A DNA stretch of 64,000 nucleotides, taken from positions 1 to 64,000 of the forward strand of contig JACPNS010000018.1 in assembly GCA_016185345.1 (NCBI GenBank). The letters run 5' to 3'. How positions within the stretch are numbered: position 1 is the first letter of the stretch; each line of letters starts with the position of its first letter. Source of the stretch: Solirubrobacterales bacterium (GTDB lineage Bacteria; Actinomycetota; Thermoleophilia; Solirubrobacterales; JACPNS01). Both the position numbers and the translations under genes were made by a program. Shown piece after piece: positions 41,977 through 50,620 of this stretch. Under the pieces are notes generated by a model, which saw nothing but the letters and a program-made list of their open reading frames with translations, did no database searches and had not been told where the DNA came from.

Positions 41977-42079
41977 CGAGATCCTTTTCGATCTGCCTGC
42001 GCAGAGATTCTGAGTCGTAACCCCCGCCCACGGTGATCGTGTAACGAGAGTTCTCGCTCGAGAAGCTGAGTGTGGTCAT
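41960..42079 (-). CDS. Very small protein in an overlapping gene chain, 39 residues
   Basis: The ATG at 42079 forms ATGA with the stop of the upstream gene, and the frame ends 17 bases inside the next gene. The product, MTTLSFSSENSRYTITVGG continuing to a charged helix SLRRQIEKDLDGL, has a plausible strand-strand-helix composition. Too short for a confident call, but the coupling at both ends favours real translation. No family is known to me. Confidence 0.5.
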   Translation of the reverse strand: MTTLSFSSENSRYTITVGGGYDSESLRRQIEKDLDGLAD

Positions 42080-42483
42080 GGTGAAGTCATCGTCCCGATT
42101 GTGTTCCCACTTGCTGCAACGTTCAGCTTCATGCCCAGCGGTTTGAGCACGTCGCGCGCGCCCTGCGCACTTTGTTCCAGATCGGCTGGCGTGAGGGCGG
42201 GCATGGCGCCTGACGTCGCGCCGTCCCCAAGCTCAATCCGTCCGATCCGTATCGAGACGTCGCCGACCTTGTCGCCGCCGGTCGCAGCGCTGATGCCGTT
42301 CCCGCCGTCCACGTCGACAGTGACATCAGAGACCTTCACTCCAGACGCTTTCGCGATCGTGGCGATGCCCTCGATGATCTGGTCGCGTCCAGCCCCCGCC
42401 GCGACCGCCGGATAAACGACGAATGAGCCGATCAACACCAGCACGATCAGCGTGCCCGCAGTTATTCCCAGAATCTTCTTCAT
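42076..42483 (-). CDS. Single-pass membrane-anchored protein
   Basis: A 135-residue protein: helix ILGITAGTLIVLVLIGSFVV (about 4-23), then an extracytoplasmic domain with alternating helix (IIEGIATIAKASG) and strands (KVSDVTVDVDG, DVSIRIGRIELG). No family is recognised. First of a three-gene chain with ATGA coupling to the 39-residue gene. Confidence 0.65.
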   Translation of the reverse strand: MKKILGITAGTLIVLVLIGSFVVYPAVAAGAGRDQIIEGIATIAKASGVKVSDVTVDVDGGNGISAATGGDKVGDVSIRIGRIELGDGATSGAMPALTPADLEQSAQGARDVLKPLGMKLNVAASGNTIGTMTSP

Positions 42484-42492
42484 CGTGGACGC

Positions 42493-42511
42493 GGCGCGTA
42501 CTTTACGCGCC
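42493..42511. terminator. Hairpin with the mscL stop codon in its loop
   Basis: GGCGCGTA (42493-42500) and TACGCGCC (42504-42511) are perfect 8-base arms around CTT; the mscL TAA (minus strand) sits at the loop edge. No T-run follows. Confidence 0.5.
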
Positions 42512-42913
42512 CACGAGCTCGCTCGTGCAATGAGCGCAACGTTTGGCCGCGTAGGGAATTTCGCTCAGACACTCTGGGCAGTCCTTGACGTCTGGATCGT
42601 CCCCGCGCTTGACTCGCTCGGTCCAGACATTCATCGGTTTCACGACGACGAAAAAGATCGCCGTAGCGACCGAGAGGAACGCAATCAGCGCGTTGAGGAA
42701 GCTGCCGTAGCGAAAGACGCTGTCGTTGATCGTGAAGGTCAGACCAGAGAAGTCCGGCTGACCGAATATCGCCGCGATGATCGGCGTCACGAGATCCTTC
42801 ACCAACGAATTGATCAGAGCGGCGAATGCCGTCCCGATCACAACCGCGACGGCAAGCTCAACGAGATTGCCCCGACTGATGAACTCCTTGAACTCTCCGA
42901 GAATGCTGGTCAT
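42503..42913 (-). CDS. mscL: Large-conductance mechanosensitive channel with C-terminal zinc ribbon
   Basis: A 136-residue MscL, which opens under membrane tension to release solutes. EFKEFISRGNLVELAVAVVIG is the conserved N-terminus and TM1; TM2 is about 70-92. After the usual cytoplasmic helix there is CPECLSEIPYAAKRCAHC (about 112-129), a zinc ribbon not found in the E. coli protein. The ATG at 42913 lies within the end of the AlkD-like gene. Confidence 0.92.
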   Translation of the reverse strand: MTSILGEFKEFISRGNLVELAVAVVIGTAFAALINSLVKDLVTPIIAAIFGQPDFSGLTFTINDSVFRYGSFLNALIAFLSVATAIFFVVVKPMNVWTERVKRGDDPDVKDCPECLSEIPYAAKRCAHCTSELVGA

Positions 42914-43631
42914 GACTCTGCCCTTCCTTCTTCTGTGATCGCCAGTGCTCACGCCGCTCGGGCGTCATGTGTTCAATTGAATAGCGCAGAGCCGTGCGCG
43001 GCATGTTCGCCGCGTGTTCGCCGAGGAAGACCTCGAGCGCGGCCTCGTCACGCTTTCCGGCTTCGCGCAACATCCAGCCGACGGCCTTGTGGATCAGGTC
43101 CTCCCGATCATTGAGAAGTTGTTCGGCGATCGCAAAACATGGAACAAGATTGTCCGACTTGGTGAAGCACCAGGTACTCACGATTGCGATCCTACGATCC
43201 CAGATCAGGTCGGACGTGGCGAGCAGGCCGAGCGGCTCGGGATTGTGAGTGCTGAGCAGATACCCGCCGACGACGTCCCGGCACGAAAGGTCCACGAGGT
43301 CCCAGTTGTTGATCCGGTCGGTGCGGGCGAGGTAGAAGTCGTACAGCTCGCGCGCCTCATCAAGGTCGGCACGTTTGGATCGTTCGGTAAGAATTATCAG
43401 CCCAACGCTGCGGTGTTCGTGCACCTCGCTTGCAAGCAGCTTGTCGATCTCTTCGAGGGCCAGCTCCCGATGGTGCTTGGCGAGTTTCCGCTGGACCGGG
43501 ACCTTCACTCCGACGAAGACGTCGCCCTCGCCGTACTCGCCGGGAGCGGTCTTGAAGAAGCGCTGAAGGATTTTTGCGTCCTCGGGATTGCCGAGGGCGT
43601 CGATCTGTTGCATGACGGCCGAGGCACCCAC
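42858..43631 (-). CDS. AlkD-like DNA alkylation repair protein
   Basis: A protein of up to 257 residues made of HEAT-like helices, matching the AlkD family of glycosylases that excise bulky alkylated bases. Landmarks: FGVKVP-like FVGVKVPVQRKLAKH (about 40), NNWDLVDLSCRDVVGGYLL (about 108) and WDRRIAIVSTWCFTK (about 143); KAVGWMLREAGKRDEAAL (about 185) is a diagnostic helix. GTG at 43631 or ATG at 43613 may be the start. The end overlaps mscL by 56 bases. Confidence 0.88.
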   Translation of the reverse strand: MGASAVMQQIDALGNPEDAKILQRFFKTAPGEYGEGDVFVGVKVPVQRKLAKHHRELALEEIDKLLASEVHEHRSVGLIILTERSKRADLDEARELYDFYLARTDRINNWDLVDLSCRDVVGGYLLSTHNPEPLGLLATSDLIWDRRIAIVSTWCFTKSDNLVPCFAIAEQLLNDREDLIHKAVGWMLREAGKRDEAALEVFLGEHAANMPRTALRYSIEHMTPERREHWRSQKKEGQSHDQHSRRVQGVHQSGQSR

Positions 43632-43643
43632 GGCCCCAAACTA

Positions 43644-43868
43644 CTACTCAGGATTGATAGACCGCTTCAGGCGCGACCAGGCGTCGTCGAGATCCGTGGT
43701 GAGATTGATGCCGCCGACCAGCGCCACAGGGTCCTCTAACGGGTCAGGCTGCACCGCGTCGAAGCCGAACTCCGCGTGCACGGGACGGTGATCCTGCGCG
43801 GTGACGCGCCCCATTCGCTCAAGCGCTTCCAACTCATTCCTGATCGATTCAGCCACGCGATGATTCAA
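43644..43868 (-). CDS. Hypothetical small acidic protein
   Basis: A 70-74-residue frame, with TTG at 43868 or GTG at 43856 as start. The product contains VAESIRNELEALERMGRVTAQD and ends DDAWSRLKRSI. Mixed helices, no recognised motif. It lies between the pilin and AlkD genes on the same strand, and composition fits a real protein. Confidence 0.5.
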   Translation of the reverse strand: MNHRVAESIRNELEALERMGRVTAQDHRPVHAEFGFDAVQPDPLEDPVALVGGINLTTDLDDAWSRLKRSINPE

Positions 43869-43889
43869 TCGCCCCGAGCGGCGGAAGAA

Positions 43890-44381
43890 TCACCAGGATC
43901 CGGTGGTAGTCGTTCCTCTGCAACCGCCTCTGGTCTGTACGCGAGTGCAGATCCTCGTGATCACGCCGTTGGCTGCGCGCTGAATCGCGAATGTGTTCCC
44001 GGATGCCGAAGTCGCACGGACGCAGTAGCGCGTGGCATCCGCCGTGGACGTGCATGAACCTGCCGAACCGCTCCGGCCGATCGACACAGTCGTACCGGCG
44101 CCGCAACCATTGGTGCGGATCGAGCCTTCGAATGCGGTGAGGCTGGCGATCGTCACGCCCGTGTAGACCGACGTGTTCTGATACATGATGTGGCCGGCCA
44201 TCGCCTTGTTCATCGTCGACACCATGCTCTTGGCGCAGGCGTCGCTGCCTTTGCTTCCCTGCGAAAGGAACGACGGAATCGCGATCGCCGCGAGAATCCC
44301 GATGATCAGGATCACTACGAGAATTTCAATCAACGTGAACCCCTGCTCGCTGTCTGAGCACGGTGGGTTGTTCTGCCTCAT
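43890..44381 (-). CDS. Type IV pilin-like protein
   Basis: A 163-residue prepilin. The class III signal ends in QG, cleaved before FTLIEILVVILIIGILAAIAI (the conserved hydrophobic helix, with Glu at +5). The globular part has four or more Cys (CAKSM, NGCGAG, CTSTAD, YCVRA) that may pair. TAGGAG precedes the ATG. No pilus assembly genes are in the window, so it may be a remote pilin of a Tad or T4P system. A long upstream leader with stem-loops is described separately. Confidence 0.85.
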   Translation of the reverse strand: MRQNNPPCSDSEQGFTLIEILVVILIIGILAAIAIPSFLSQGSKGSDACAKSMVSTMNKAMAGHIMYQNTSVYTGVTIASLTAFEGSIRTNGCGAGTTVSIGRSGSAGSCTSTADATRYCVRATSASGNTFAIQRAANGVITRICTRVQTRGGCRGTTTTGSW

Positions 44382-44470
44382 TCAAGCTCCTAAGTATTTG
44401 CCCCCCGGTACTACGCCGAGTTGATCGGTTGCATCTGCAAATACCTTAAATCGATGAATGGCCCCTTAAC

Positions 44471-44635
44471 GGAAGAAGACCGCCGTAGCGGTCTCCCTCG
44501 AGCTCAGCATCCTCCCCCATGTCGGTGCTGAGAGCTTTGTGCGGGCGCCGCCCAAATTCTGCGTGCAGCCCATCCCCAGCTGTTCGGTTCGAACCCCAAT
44601 ACGAAGCCGATCAGCTGTTGACAAGTGTAGTCGAC
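44471..44635 (-). ncRNA. Candidate structured leader RNA upstream of the pilin gene
   Basis: On the minus strand the region between pilin and sdhE (455 bases with no gene) contains three stem-loops in order: GGGC/GCCC (44550-44553 with 44543-44546), CTCAGCA/TGCTGAG (44503-44509 with 44526-44532, 16-base purine-rich loop) and AGACCGC/GCGGTCT (44477-44483 with 44488-44494) followed by TTCTTCC, which can act as a weak terminator. Flanking sequence ACGCAGAATTTGGGC and CGCACAAAGCT is reminiscent of riboswitch cores but matches none that I can identify. A TTGACA at 44616-44621 is on the other strand. Function is inference. Confidence 0.35.
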
Positions 44636-44837
44636 GTGTGAGCGCGGTCACACAAAAAACGAGGAAAATATTTCGGGTCTGCCGCGGTGGGGAGCGCGTG
44701 TCCGGGGTGGTTCAGGACCGAGCTGGGCGTCGCCCGCGGAGGAGTAGATGGCAGCGCCATCGACGACGACGTGGGTGGCGATCCAGCGGCGCGTCCTGGA
44801 CCGCATCCGGGCATGCGATCCCTGCCGGGGCAGGCCC

Positions 44838-45737
44838 TTACGCGTTCGCGGCCATCAAAGCGACCTTTTCGGCCACTTCTCCGGTAGAGACGACATGCTT
44901 GCCCATGCCGAGCTCTTTCGGCTCAAAACCAAGTGCAAGTCCGACGAGCTGCGGGAAGTGCAGCACCGGGATGCCGAGATCGCGGTCCACGAACTTCTGA
45001 GCCTCTGGCTGCTGGAGGTCGAGGTTCAGGTGGCAGAGCGGGCACGGCGTGACGAGCGCGTCGGCGCCGGCGTCGATCGCGTCACCAAGATGACGTCCGG
45101 CTTGTGTAAGCGACGTCTTCTTGTTCATCGTGATGACCGGGAATCCGCAACACTTGTGGCTTCCCGAGTACGGCACTGCTTCCGCGCCGACTGCGGTGAT
45201 CACCTGCTCGAGGTACTCGTCGCGGTGCGGGAACTCCTTGTAACCAAGACGGTCGGTCGGGCGAATGATGTAACAGCCGTAGAACGGTGCGATGCGCAGG
45301 CCGGTGAGCGGTCGCTTGACCAGGCTCTGGACCTTCTCGATTCCGATGTCCTCGACGAGGACCCAGAGGAAGTTCTTGTTCGTGACGCCCTTCTCGTACT
45401 TCAGGTTCTCGGGCGCGAGGTTCTCGTTGATCATCTCGCGATACTCGGAAGAAGCGTCGAGGCGCTCCTGGCACTCGGACTGCGCGCCCTGGCAGGTCGA
45501 GCAGATGTTCATCATCAGCTCGGCGCCGTCGGTGGCCTGGGCCATCGCGAAGGTGCGGGCGTTCAGGGTGTCGGCAAGCTCTTGGTTGTGCTCGGCGATG
45601 ACGCCGGCGCCGCAACAGTTTGCGCGGTCGAGCTCTGCGAGCTCAAGGCCGACCCTCGGGGCGACCAGCTCCATCGATCCGTGCAGTTCAGGCGTGAAGC
45701 CGCGCGAAACGCAACCGGGCCAGTACGCGACCTTCAT
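44838..45737 (-). CDS. sdhE: Succinate:quinone reductase subunit SdhE (HdrB-like)
   Basis: A 299-residue protein with two CCG domains (Cys-rich HdrB type): CCGAG (about 41) with CSTCQG, and YGCYI, CCGFP (about 196) with CPLCHLNLD. Such subunits bind an unusual [4Fe-4S] cluster and replace the cytochrome b anchor in type E succinate:quinone or fumarate reductases. ATGA overlap with sdhB. The name follows the archaeal/epsilonproteobacterial type E usage, not the flavinylation factor also called SdhE. Confidence 0.85.
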   Translation of the reverse strand: MKVAYWPGCVSRGFTPELHGSMELVAPRVGLELAELDRANCCGAGVIAEHNQELADTLNARTFAMAQATDGAELMMNICSTCQGAQSECQERLDASSEYREMINENLAPENLKYEKGVTNKNFLWVLVEDIGIEKVQSLVKRPLTGLRIAPFYGCYIIRPTDRLGYKEFPHRDEYLEQVITAVGAEAVPYSGSHKCCGFPVITMNKKTSLTQAGRHLGDAIDAGADALVTPCPLCHLNLDLQQPEAQKFVDRDLGIPVLHFPQLVGLALGFEPKELGMGKHVVSTGEVAEKVALMAANA

Positions 45738-46852
45738 GCGCCTTCTCCTTCAGTCGGTGCGGCGGCGACAACTTCTGGAGCAGTCGGCTCGTCGTCGATC
45801 ATTTCTGCTTCGTCACCGACGATGTACAAGTTCAGCTCGATGCGCTCGGGGCGACCTTCGACCTTCTCGTAGATGTCCTTGATCTTGTCGATGTCGGGAA
45901 GTCTGTGGTGGTGCAGGACCTTCGGGATCGTGACCTTGCCGGAGGCAAGTCCGCGGAGTGCTGTCGGCAGCGAGCCGATCAGGTTCTTCTGCGCGTCCGG
46001 ATTCAGCTTGCCGAGGATGCCTTCGCCGTATGAGTCCGGAAGCAGCTTGGCCTCGTGCAGGGTGCCCCACTTCTCGATGATGCTCACGAATGCCTTCTCG
46101 TGGCGGTAGCCGTTGTTGTGGTCCTTGATCGCGTAGTCGCCGGTTGCGCGGCGGCGCAGGCGCATGATCTGGTTCATCGGCGCGACGCCCTTCGGGCAGA
46201 CCTCGACGCACTTGAAGCAGTGCGTGCAGTCGTAGATGCCGGACGGGTCGTTGGCCAGGTGGACGAGGCGATCCTTGGTGGCCGAGTCGCGCGGGTCACC
46301 GACGAAGCGATAGGCCTTGGCGGATGCGGCCGGTCCGATGAACTCCGGGTCGGCCTCCATCGAAAGACAGTCAGAAACGCATACGCCGCAGTGGATACAG
46401 GCCATCGACTGGGTGACGTCAACCATCGCCTCGTGCGGCACGACGTATTCACGCTCTGGCGGGTCGCCTGCCGGGACGAGCCACGGAACGACGCGGTCAA
46501 CCTTCTTCCAGTGGACTGCGTCCATGTCAACGATCAGGTCCTTGATGACGGGCATGTTGCCCATCGGCTCGATGTCGATCGTCACGCCGTCTTCGGCGGT
46601 GGCGACGGCATCGCGAAGAAGTGTGTTGCAGGCGAGCGCCGGGTTTCCATTGATGCGCACGCCGCAGGAACCGCAGATCGCTGCCTGGCATGAACAGCGA
46701 ATGCCGATCGAGCCGTCCTGATCGTTGCGGGCCTCGAGGATCGCATCCAGGACCGGGCGGTGGCCCTCCATCTCGATGTCGAATGTCTCGAAGTAGGCCG
46801 GCTTGCCGGTCTCAGGAGAAAAGCGGCGGATGTTGAGGGTGTACTTCGGCAT
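45734..46852 (-). CDS. sdhB: Succinate dehydrogenase iron-sulfur subunit with long C-terminus
   Basis: A 372-residue protein, over 100 longer than classic SdhB. [2Fe-2S] site [12 protein letters not shown] (about 53) with a later C; [4Fe-4S] [11 protein letters not shown] (about 152) and [12 protein letters not shown] (about 212). The extra C-terminal part (about 240-372) ends in an acidic Ala/Glu-rich tail. Passes electrons from SdhA to SdhE. Confidence 0.92.
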   Translation of the reverse strand: MPKYTLNIRRFSPETGKPAYFETFDIEMEGHRPVLDAILEARNDQDGSIGIRCSCQAAICGSCGVRINGNPALACNTLLRDAVATAEDGVTIDIEPMGNMPVIKDLIVDMDAVHWKKVDRVVPWLVPAGDPPEREYVVPHEAMVDVTQSMACIHCGVCVSDCLSMEADPEFIGPAASAKAYRFVGDPRDSATKDRLVHLANDPSGIYDCTHCFKCVEVCPKGVAPMNQIMRLRRRATGDYAIKDHNNGYRHEKAFVSIIEKWGTLHEAKLLPDSYGEGILGKLNPDAQKNLIGSLPTALRGLASGKVTIPKVLHHHRLPDIDKIKDIYEKVEGRPERIELNLYIVGDEAEMIDDEPTAPEVVAAAPTEGEGA

Positions 46853-46876
46853 GGGGTTCCTCTTTACAGAAACTAG

Positions 46877-48565
46877 CTAGTAAGTCCTGGCCTGCGGCTG
46901 CCACTGCGTGATCGTCACAGGGCTGTATTCGATCGTCGGCTCGCCATCCTTGAGCTTGATGTCGATGTGCTTGAGCCATTCCTCGTCGTTGCGCTCGGGG
47001 AAATCGGTGCGGAACTGGGCGCCGCGCGATTCCTTGCGCTCGATCGCTCCGAGGACAATCGTCTCGGCGATGTCGACCATGTAGCCGAGTTCGATCGAAC
47101 CGAGCACGTCCTGATTGAAGACGGTGCCCTTGTCGTCGATCGTTGCCGTCTTTGCCTCTTCTTTCAGGCGGCGGACAACTTCGAGTGCTTCTTGTAAACC
47201 GGCTTCGTCGCGATAGACGGCGACCTTCGCGTCCATGATCGCGCCAAGCTCGGCCTTCACATCAGAGACGCGGCGGCCGGTGCCGGGCTCGCGGTTGATG
47301 CGCTCGTCGATCTCGTCGCGGACCTGGTCGAGGCGCGAGGCGGAAACGTCTGGCATGTTGCGCTGCTTGGCAACGGCTGCGGCGTGGACACCGGAGCGCT
47401 TGCCGAAGATCAGCGTGTCGAGCAAAGAGTTGGCGCCCAGGCGGTTGCCACCGTGGACTGAGACGCAGGCGACCTCGCCAGCGGCGTAGAGGCCCGGGAT
47501 GTCGGTCTGACCATCGACGTCGGTCTTGACTCCGCCCATGATGTAATGCTGGCCGGGCTTGACCGGGATCGGCTCCTTGGTGATGTCGATACCGGCGAAG
47601 TCGCGGCCGACCATGACGATCTCGCGCAAAGCCTCGTGGATGCGCTTCTTCGGGACTACGGTCACGTCGAGGTGGACTGAGCCGTCGGGGAAGCCGCGTC
47701 CTTCGTTGATCTCGGTCTGCTCCGCTCGCGACACAACGTCACGCGAGGCGAGCTCCATCTTGTTAGGCGCGTCCTTCTCCATGAACCGCTCGCCGAGGGC
47801 GTTGTATAGGTGCGCGCCCTCGCCGCGGGCGCCTTCAGTGATCAGCAGTCCGTTTCCGAGCAGCGTGGTCGGGTGGTACTGGATCATTTCCATGTCCATC
47901 AACGATGCGCCGGCGCGATAAGCCATCGCCTGACCGTCTGCGGTGCAGACGAGCGCGTTCGTGGTGGGCTTGTAGATCTGCCCCGAGCCGCCGGTCGCGA
48001 GGATCACGGTCTTGGCCTTGAAGACCTCGAGTGAGCCGTCGCGGATGTTGCGCATGATTGCTCCGCTGCAACGTCCGTCGTCGTCGGTCGTGATGTCAAC
48101 CGTGAACCACTCTTCGTAGCGGTCGATCGAGTCGCTGTACTTGAGCATCTGCTCGTAGAGCACGTGGAGGATCGCCTGCCCGGTGATGTCTGCCACGTAG
48201 TAAGTGCGTGCTGCTGATGCTCCACCGAATGCGCGTGTTCCAAGGAGGCCCTGGTCGTTGCGGTGGAATGTGACGCCGAGGTGTTCGAGGTGCAGGATCT
48301 CGTCCGGCGCCTCGCGGCACATGATCTCGATTGCGTTCTGGTCGCCGAGATAATCGGAGCCCTTGACGGTGTCAAAAGCGTGCGACTCCCAAGAGTCATC
48401 GGGGTTCAGCGCGGCGTTGATTCCGCCTTGTGCCGCGTTCGAGTGGGAACGCACCGGATGGATCTTGCTGATGATGCCGACAGTCACACCCTGCTCCGCG
48501 GCAGCGAGGGCGGCTCTTTGGCCGGCGAGTCCAGCTCCAATTACAAGTACGTCGTGTTCAGGCAA
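46877..48565 (-). CDS. sdhA: Succinate dehydrogenase flavoprotein subunit
   Basis: A 562-residue FAD enzyme oxidising succinate to fumarate. [15 protein letters not shown] is the dinucleotide fold; [13 protein letters not shown] (about 41) has the His that anchors FAD; YHPTTL (about 230), RDVVSRA (about 275) and [21 protein letters not shown] (about 370) are active-site and FAD elements. The TTG at 48565 is the start, with a TATACT box ten bases upstream, so the message is nearly leaderless. Confidence 0.93.
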   Translation of the reverse strand: MPEHDVLVIGAGLAGQRAALAAAEQGVTVGIISKIHPVRSHSNAAQGGINAALNPDDSWESHAFDTVKGSDYLGDQNAIEIMCREAPDEILHLEHLGVTFHRNDQGLLGTRAFGGASAARTYYVADITGQAILHVLYEQMLKYSDSIDRYEEWFTVDITTDDDGRCSGAIMRNIRDGSLEVFKAKTVILATGGSGQIYKPTTNALVCTADGQAMAYRAGASLMDMEMIQYHPTTLLGNGLLITEGARGEGAHLYNALGERFMEKDAPNKMELASRDVVSRAEQTEINEGRGFPDGSVHLDVTVVPKKRIHEALREIVMVGRDFAGIDITKEPIPVKPGQHYIMGGVKTDVDGQTDIPGLYAAGEVACVSVHGGNRLGANSLLDTLIFGKRSGVHAAAVAKQRNMPDVSASRLDQVRDEIDERINREPGTGRRVSDVKAELGAIMDAKVAVYRDEAGLQEALEVVRRLKEEAKTATIDDKGTVFNQDVLGSIELGYMVDIAETIVLGAIERKESRGAQFRTDFPERNDEEWLKHIDIKLKDGEPTIEYSPVTITQWQPQARTY

Positions 48566-48574
48566 GGCGCGGCG

Positions 48575-48580
48575 AGTATA
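48575..48580 (-). promoter_or_regulatory. Probable -10 box of the sdh operon
   Basis: TATACT on the minus strand, nine bases before the sdhA TTG. No ribosome-binding site lies between, which suggests a leaderless transcript. Confidence 0.45.
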
Positions 48581-48623
48581 ACCATTGCGCCGTTTACCAA
48601 ATTTTCAGCTAATTTGTTTCTGA

Positions 48624-49337
48624 GTGCTGATTGATCCCCACATAACGCTGATGCGCACTGCGCCGCAAGGTCGCGCGATCTACGCAGGCGCGATGCGTCG
48701 AGTTGCCGAACGCAGTGAGCCCCCGCCAACCCCTCCGCTGCATTTCACTGGGATGCGGGCCGGCGAGTTTCTGGTCGGGACTGTGTTTCTGGATCCTCGT
48801 GCGATGAGCGACATGTTCACCAGCTACACGGCACCGGAGTCTGCCAGCGAGATGAACGCGTTGGGTACTCCGGTCGACATTGCCCGATCCGAGTATGAAC
48901 TCGACCAGCTGTTCATCGAGGAGAGTGCTCGGACGGCGGCGTTCGGGTTCGTTCCGGCAGACGGGATCGCCGCGTGCACATCAGAAGTCATCGCGCCGTC
49001 GCCCGAGACGTACTGGCAGATCGTTGAGGCTGGTCGATGGTTTGATCACCCGGTGCCGGGCCGAATTGCGCATATCGCGTACCGCAGCGGCGCGGCCATG
49101 CATGCGATCGGCTTCTGGGAGAGTCGGGAGATCGGCCACGCCTGGTACCGCGATCACATGTTCAGCGCCATGGAAGGATTGGAGCCCGGAAAGCTTGACG
49201 AGCAGTCGCTCGACGCGAGCTGGATCGAACTCGACACGTTCGTCATCGCCGAAGGCATCGAGGAACCAATGCGGCACTTTGCCCGTAGCGCCGATGGACC
49301 GGTCCCGATCTCGACGCTCACACCGCCGCGCGACTGA
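48624..49337 (+). CDS. Hypothetical protein, possible dimeric alpha/beta-barrel fold
   Basis: A 237-residue protein, divergent from sdhA. Two roughly similar halves appear: RAGEFLVGTVFLDPRAMSDMF in the first and GRIAHIAYRSGAAMHAIGFWESREIGHAWYRDHM in the second; the latter recalls the dimeric alpha/beta barrel (ABM-like) pattern. No signal peptide or helix. GTG at 48624 or ATG at 48651 may be the start. Function unknown. Confidence 0.65.
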   Translation: MLIDPHITLMRTAPQGRAIYAGAMRRVAERSEPPPTPPLHFTGMRAGEFLVGTVFLDPRAMSDMFTSYTAPESASEMNALGTPVDIARSEYELDQLFIEESARTAAFGFVPADGIAACTSEVIAPSPETYWQIVEAGRWFDHPVPGRIAHIAYRSGAAMHAIGFWESREIGHAWYRDHMFSAMEGLEPGKLDEQSLDASWIELDTFVIAEGIEEPMRHFARSADGPVPISTLTPPRD

Positions 49338-49346
49338 GGGTCGCGC

Positions 49347-50531
49347 TCAGTTCTGCGGCGAAGCGGCGGGAGGTTCGCTGGTCTGTGTGGCGCGCGCGAT
49401 CGCGTCTCGCAAGGCTCGCTGGACCTGCTCGATGGTGATCACGCCGCTCAACAGGCCATCGCTGTCTATTGCCATCAGCGAGCCATAGTCGCGGATCTGC
49501 TCGTTTGCGAGCAGCGCGGTCAGCGGCGTGTCGTCGCGGACCGACCGCTCTGACGTTGAATGGGGTGCGATCAATCCGTTGACGATCGTGGCCGTGCGGG
49601 CGTCTTCCGAGATGCGATCGACCGAGTGCTGCTCGATCAACCCGATGAAGCGCCCGCTCTGATCGACGACCGGAAACCACGGCCAGCGGTAGCGCCAGAA
49701 GTACTCGTCCAGCGCGTCCTGCACGGTTGCTTCGGCAGGGATGACCACCGGCTGGCGATCCATCACGTCGGCCACTCGCAGGTCGCGCGCCTCGCCGAGC
49801 ACCGAGTTCTGCATCGATGCCCCGCGGGCCGACTGGGCGAGGGTCCAGCCCATGAAGATGAAGAGGAATCCGCTGAGCGGAGCGCGGAAGATCAGCAATA
49901 CGCCGAGTCCGACGAGCACGTAGCCGAAGTACGTACCGAGCGTTGCTGAGATCTTCGTCGCGCGCTGCTCGTTGCCGGTGATCTTCCAGATGATCGAGCG
50001 CGCGATACGGCCGCCGTCGAGCGGGTAGGCCGGAATCAGATTGAAAAAGAGCAGGAACACGTTGATCCAGCCGAGCGTGGTGAGCGCGACTATCCAGGGC
50101 TGCTGACCGGCAGTGATCTGCAGCGGCTCGAGTTCTGAAGTGGGACCGGGGTTCAGGCCGTACGCGGCGCCAAGCAATCCGATCGCGAGTGCGAGTGTGA
50201 CCGCCGGACCCGCCGCCGAAACGCGAAACTCCACGCCAGGGCTTTCCGGGTCGCGATCCATCTTCGCCAGTCCACCAAGCAGCCAGAGCTCGATGCCGAG
50301 GATTCCGATGTTGTTTCTTCGAGCGACGATTGCATGGCCGAACTCATGCAGGACGATCGAGGCGAAGAACGCGAACGCGACGCCGACGCCGTACGCAAAT
50401 GCCAGGTTGCGCTGTTCGGGGCCGAGCAGCTGCTGGTAGTCGTCAACCATCACGAACATCACGTAGCCGAGCGCGAGCAGCCAGCTCCAGTCAACCGAGA
50501 CCTGGATTCCCCAGGCCCGGAAGAACGGCAT
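49347..50531 (-). CDS. Site-2-type M50 metalloprotease with two CBS domains
   Basis: A 394-residue membrane protease (Rip3/SpoIVFB-like). Zinc motif VLHEFGHAIVARRNNI (about 57-72), second motif NLIPAYPLDGGRI (about 155-167) with the third ligand Asp, and a pair of CBS domains (about 245-380), which may sense nucleotides. GGAGGT seven bases before the ATG at 50531 decides the start over the ATG at 50552. Substrate (a membrane-bound regulator in relatives) is unknown. Confidence 0.9.
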   Translation of the reverse strand: MPFFRAWGIQVSVDWSWLLALGYVMFVMVDDYQQLLGPEQRNLAFAYGVGVAFAFFASIVLHEFGHAIVARRNNIGILGIELWLLGGLAKMDRDPESPGVEFRVSAAGPAVTLALAIGLLGAAYGLNPGPTSELEPLQITAGQQPWIVALTTLGWINVFLLFFNLIPAYPLDGGRIARSIIWKITGNEQRATKISATLGTYFGYVLVGLGVLLIFRAPLSGFLFIFMGWTLAQSARGASMQNSVLGEARDLRVADVMDRQPVVIPAEATVQDALDEYFWRYRWPWFPVVDQSGRFIGLIEQHSVDRISEDARTATIVNGLIAPHSTSERSVRDDTPLTALLANEQIRDYGSLMAIDSDGLLSGVITIEQVQRALRDAIARATQTSEPPAASPQN

Positions 50532-50620
50532 TGATCTACCTCCGCCAAACATGCGTGCAGTTTGTCAGGCCGCGCGAATAGTCCGTGACACTAAATCGGC
50601 CTGAGCTCGTCTGTATAGAT

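Noticed and set aside
44575-44600. T-arm-like GGTTCGAACC suggesting a tRNA
   Set aside because: No acceptor, D-arm or anticodon arm fits around it on either strand.
44471-44640. Cyclic di-GMP-I riboswitch upstream of the pilin
   Set aside because: ACGCA and CAAAGC strings are present, but the GGGCAAACC segment and the second stem of the GEMM core could not be matched. Kept only as an unassigned structured leader.
44748-45872. Open frame of 374 codons on the plus strand starting after GGAGGAG
   Set aside because: The ribosome-binding-site-like GGAGGAG is attractive, but most of the frame is antisense to sdhE, whose Cys motifs are clear.
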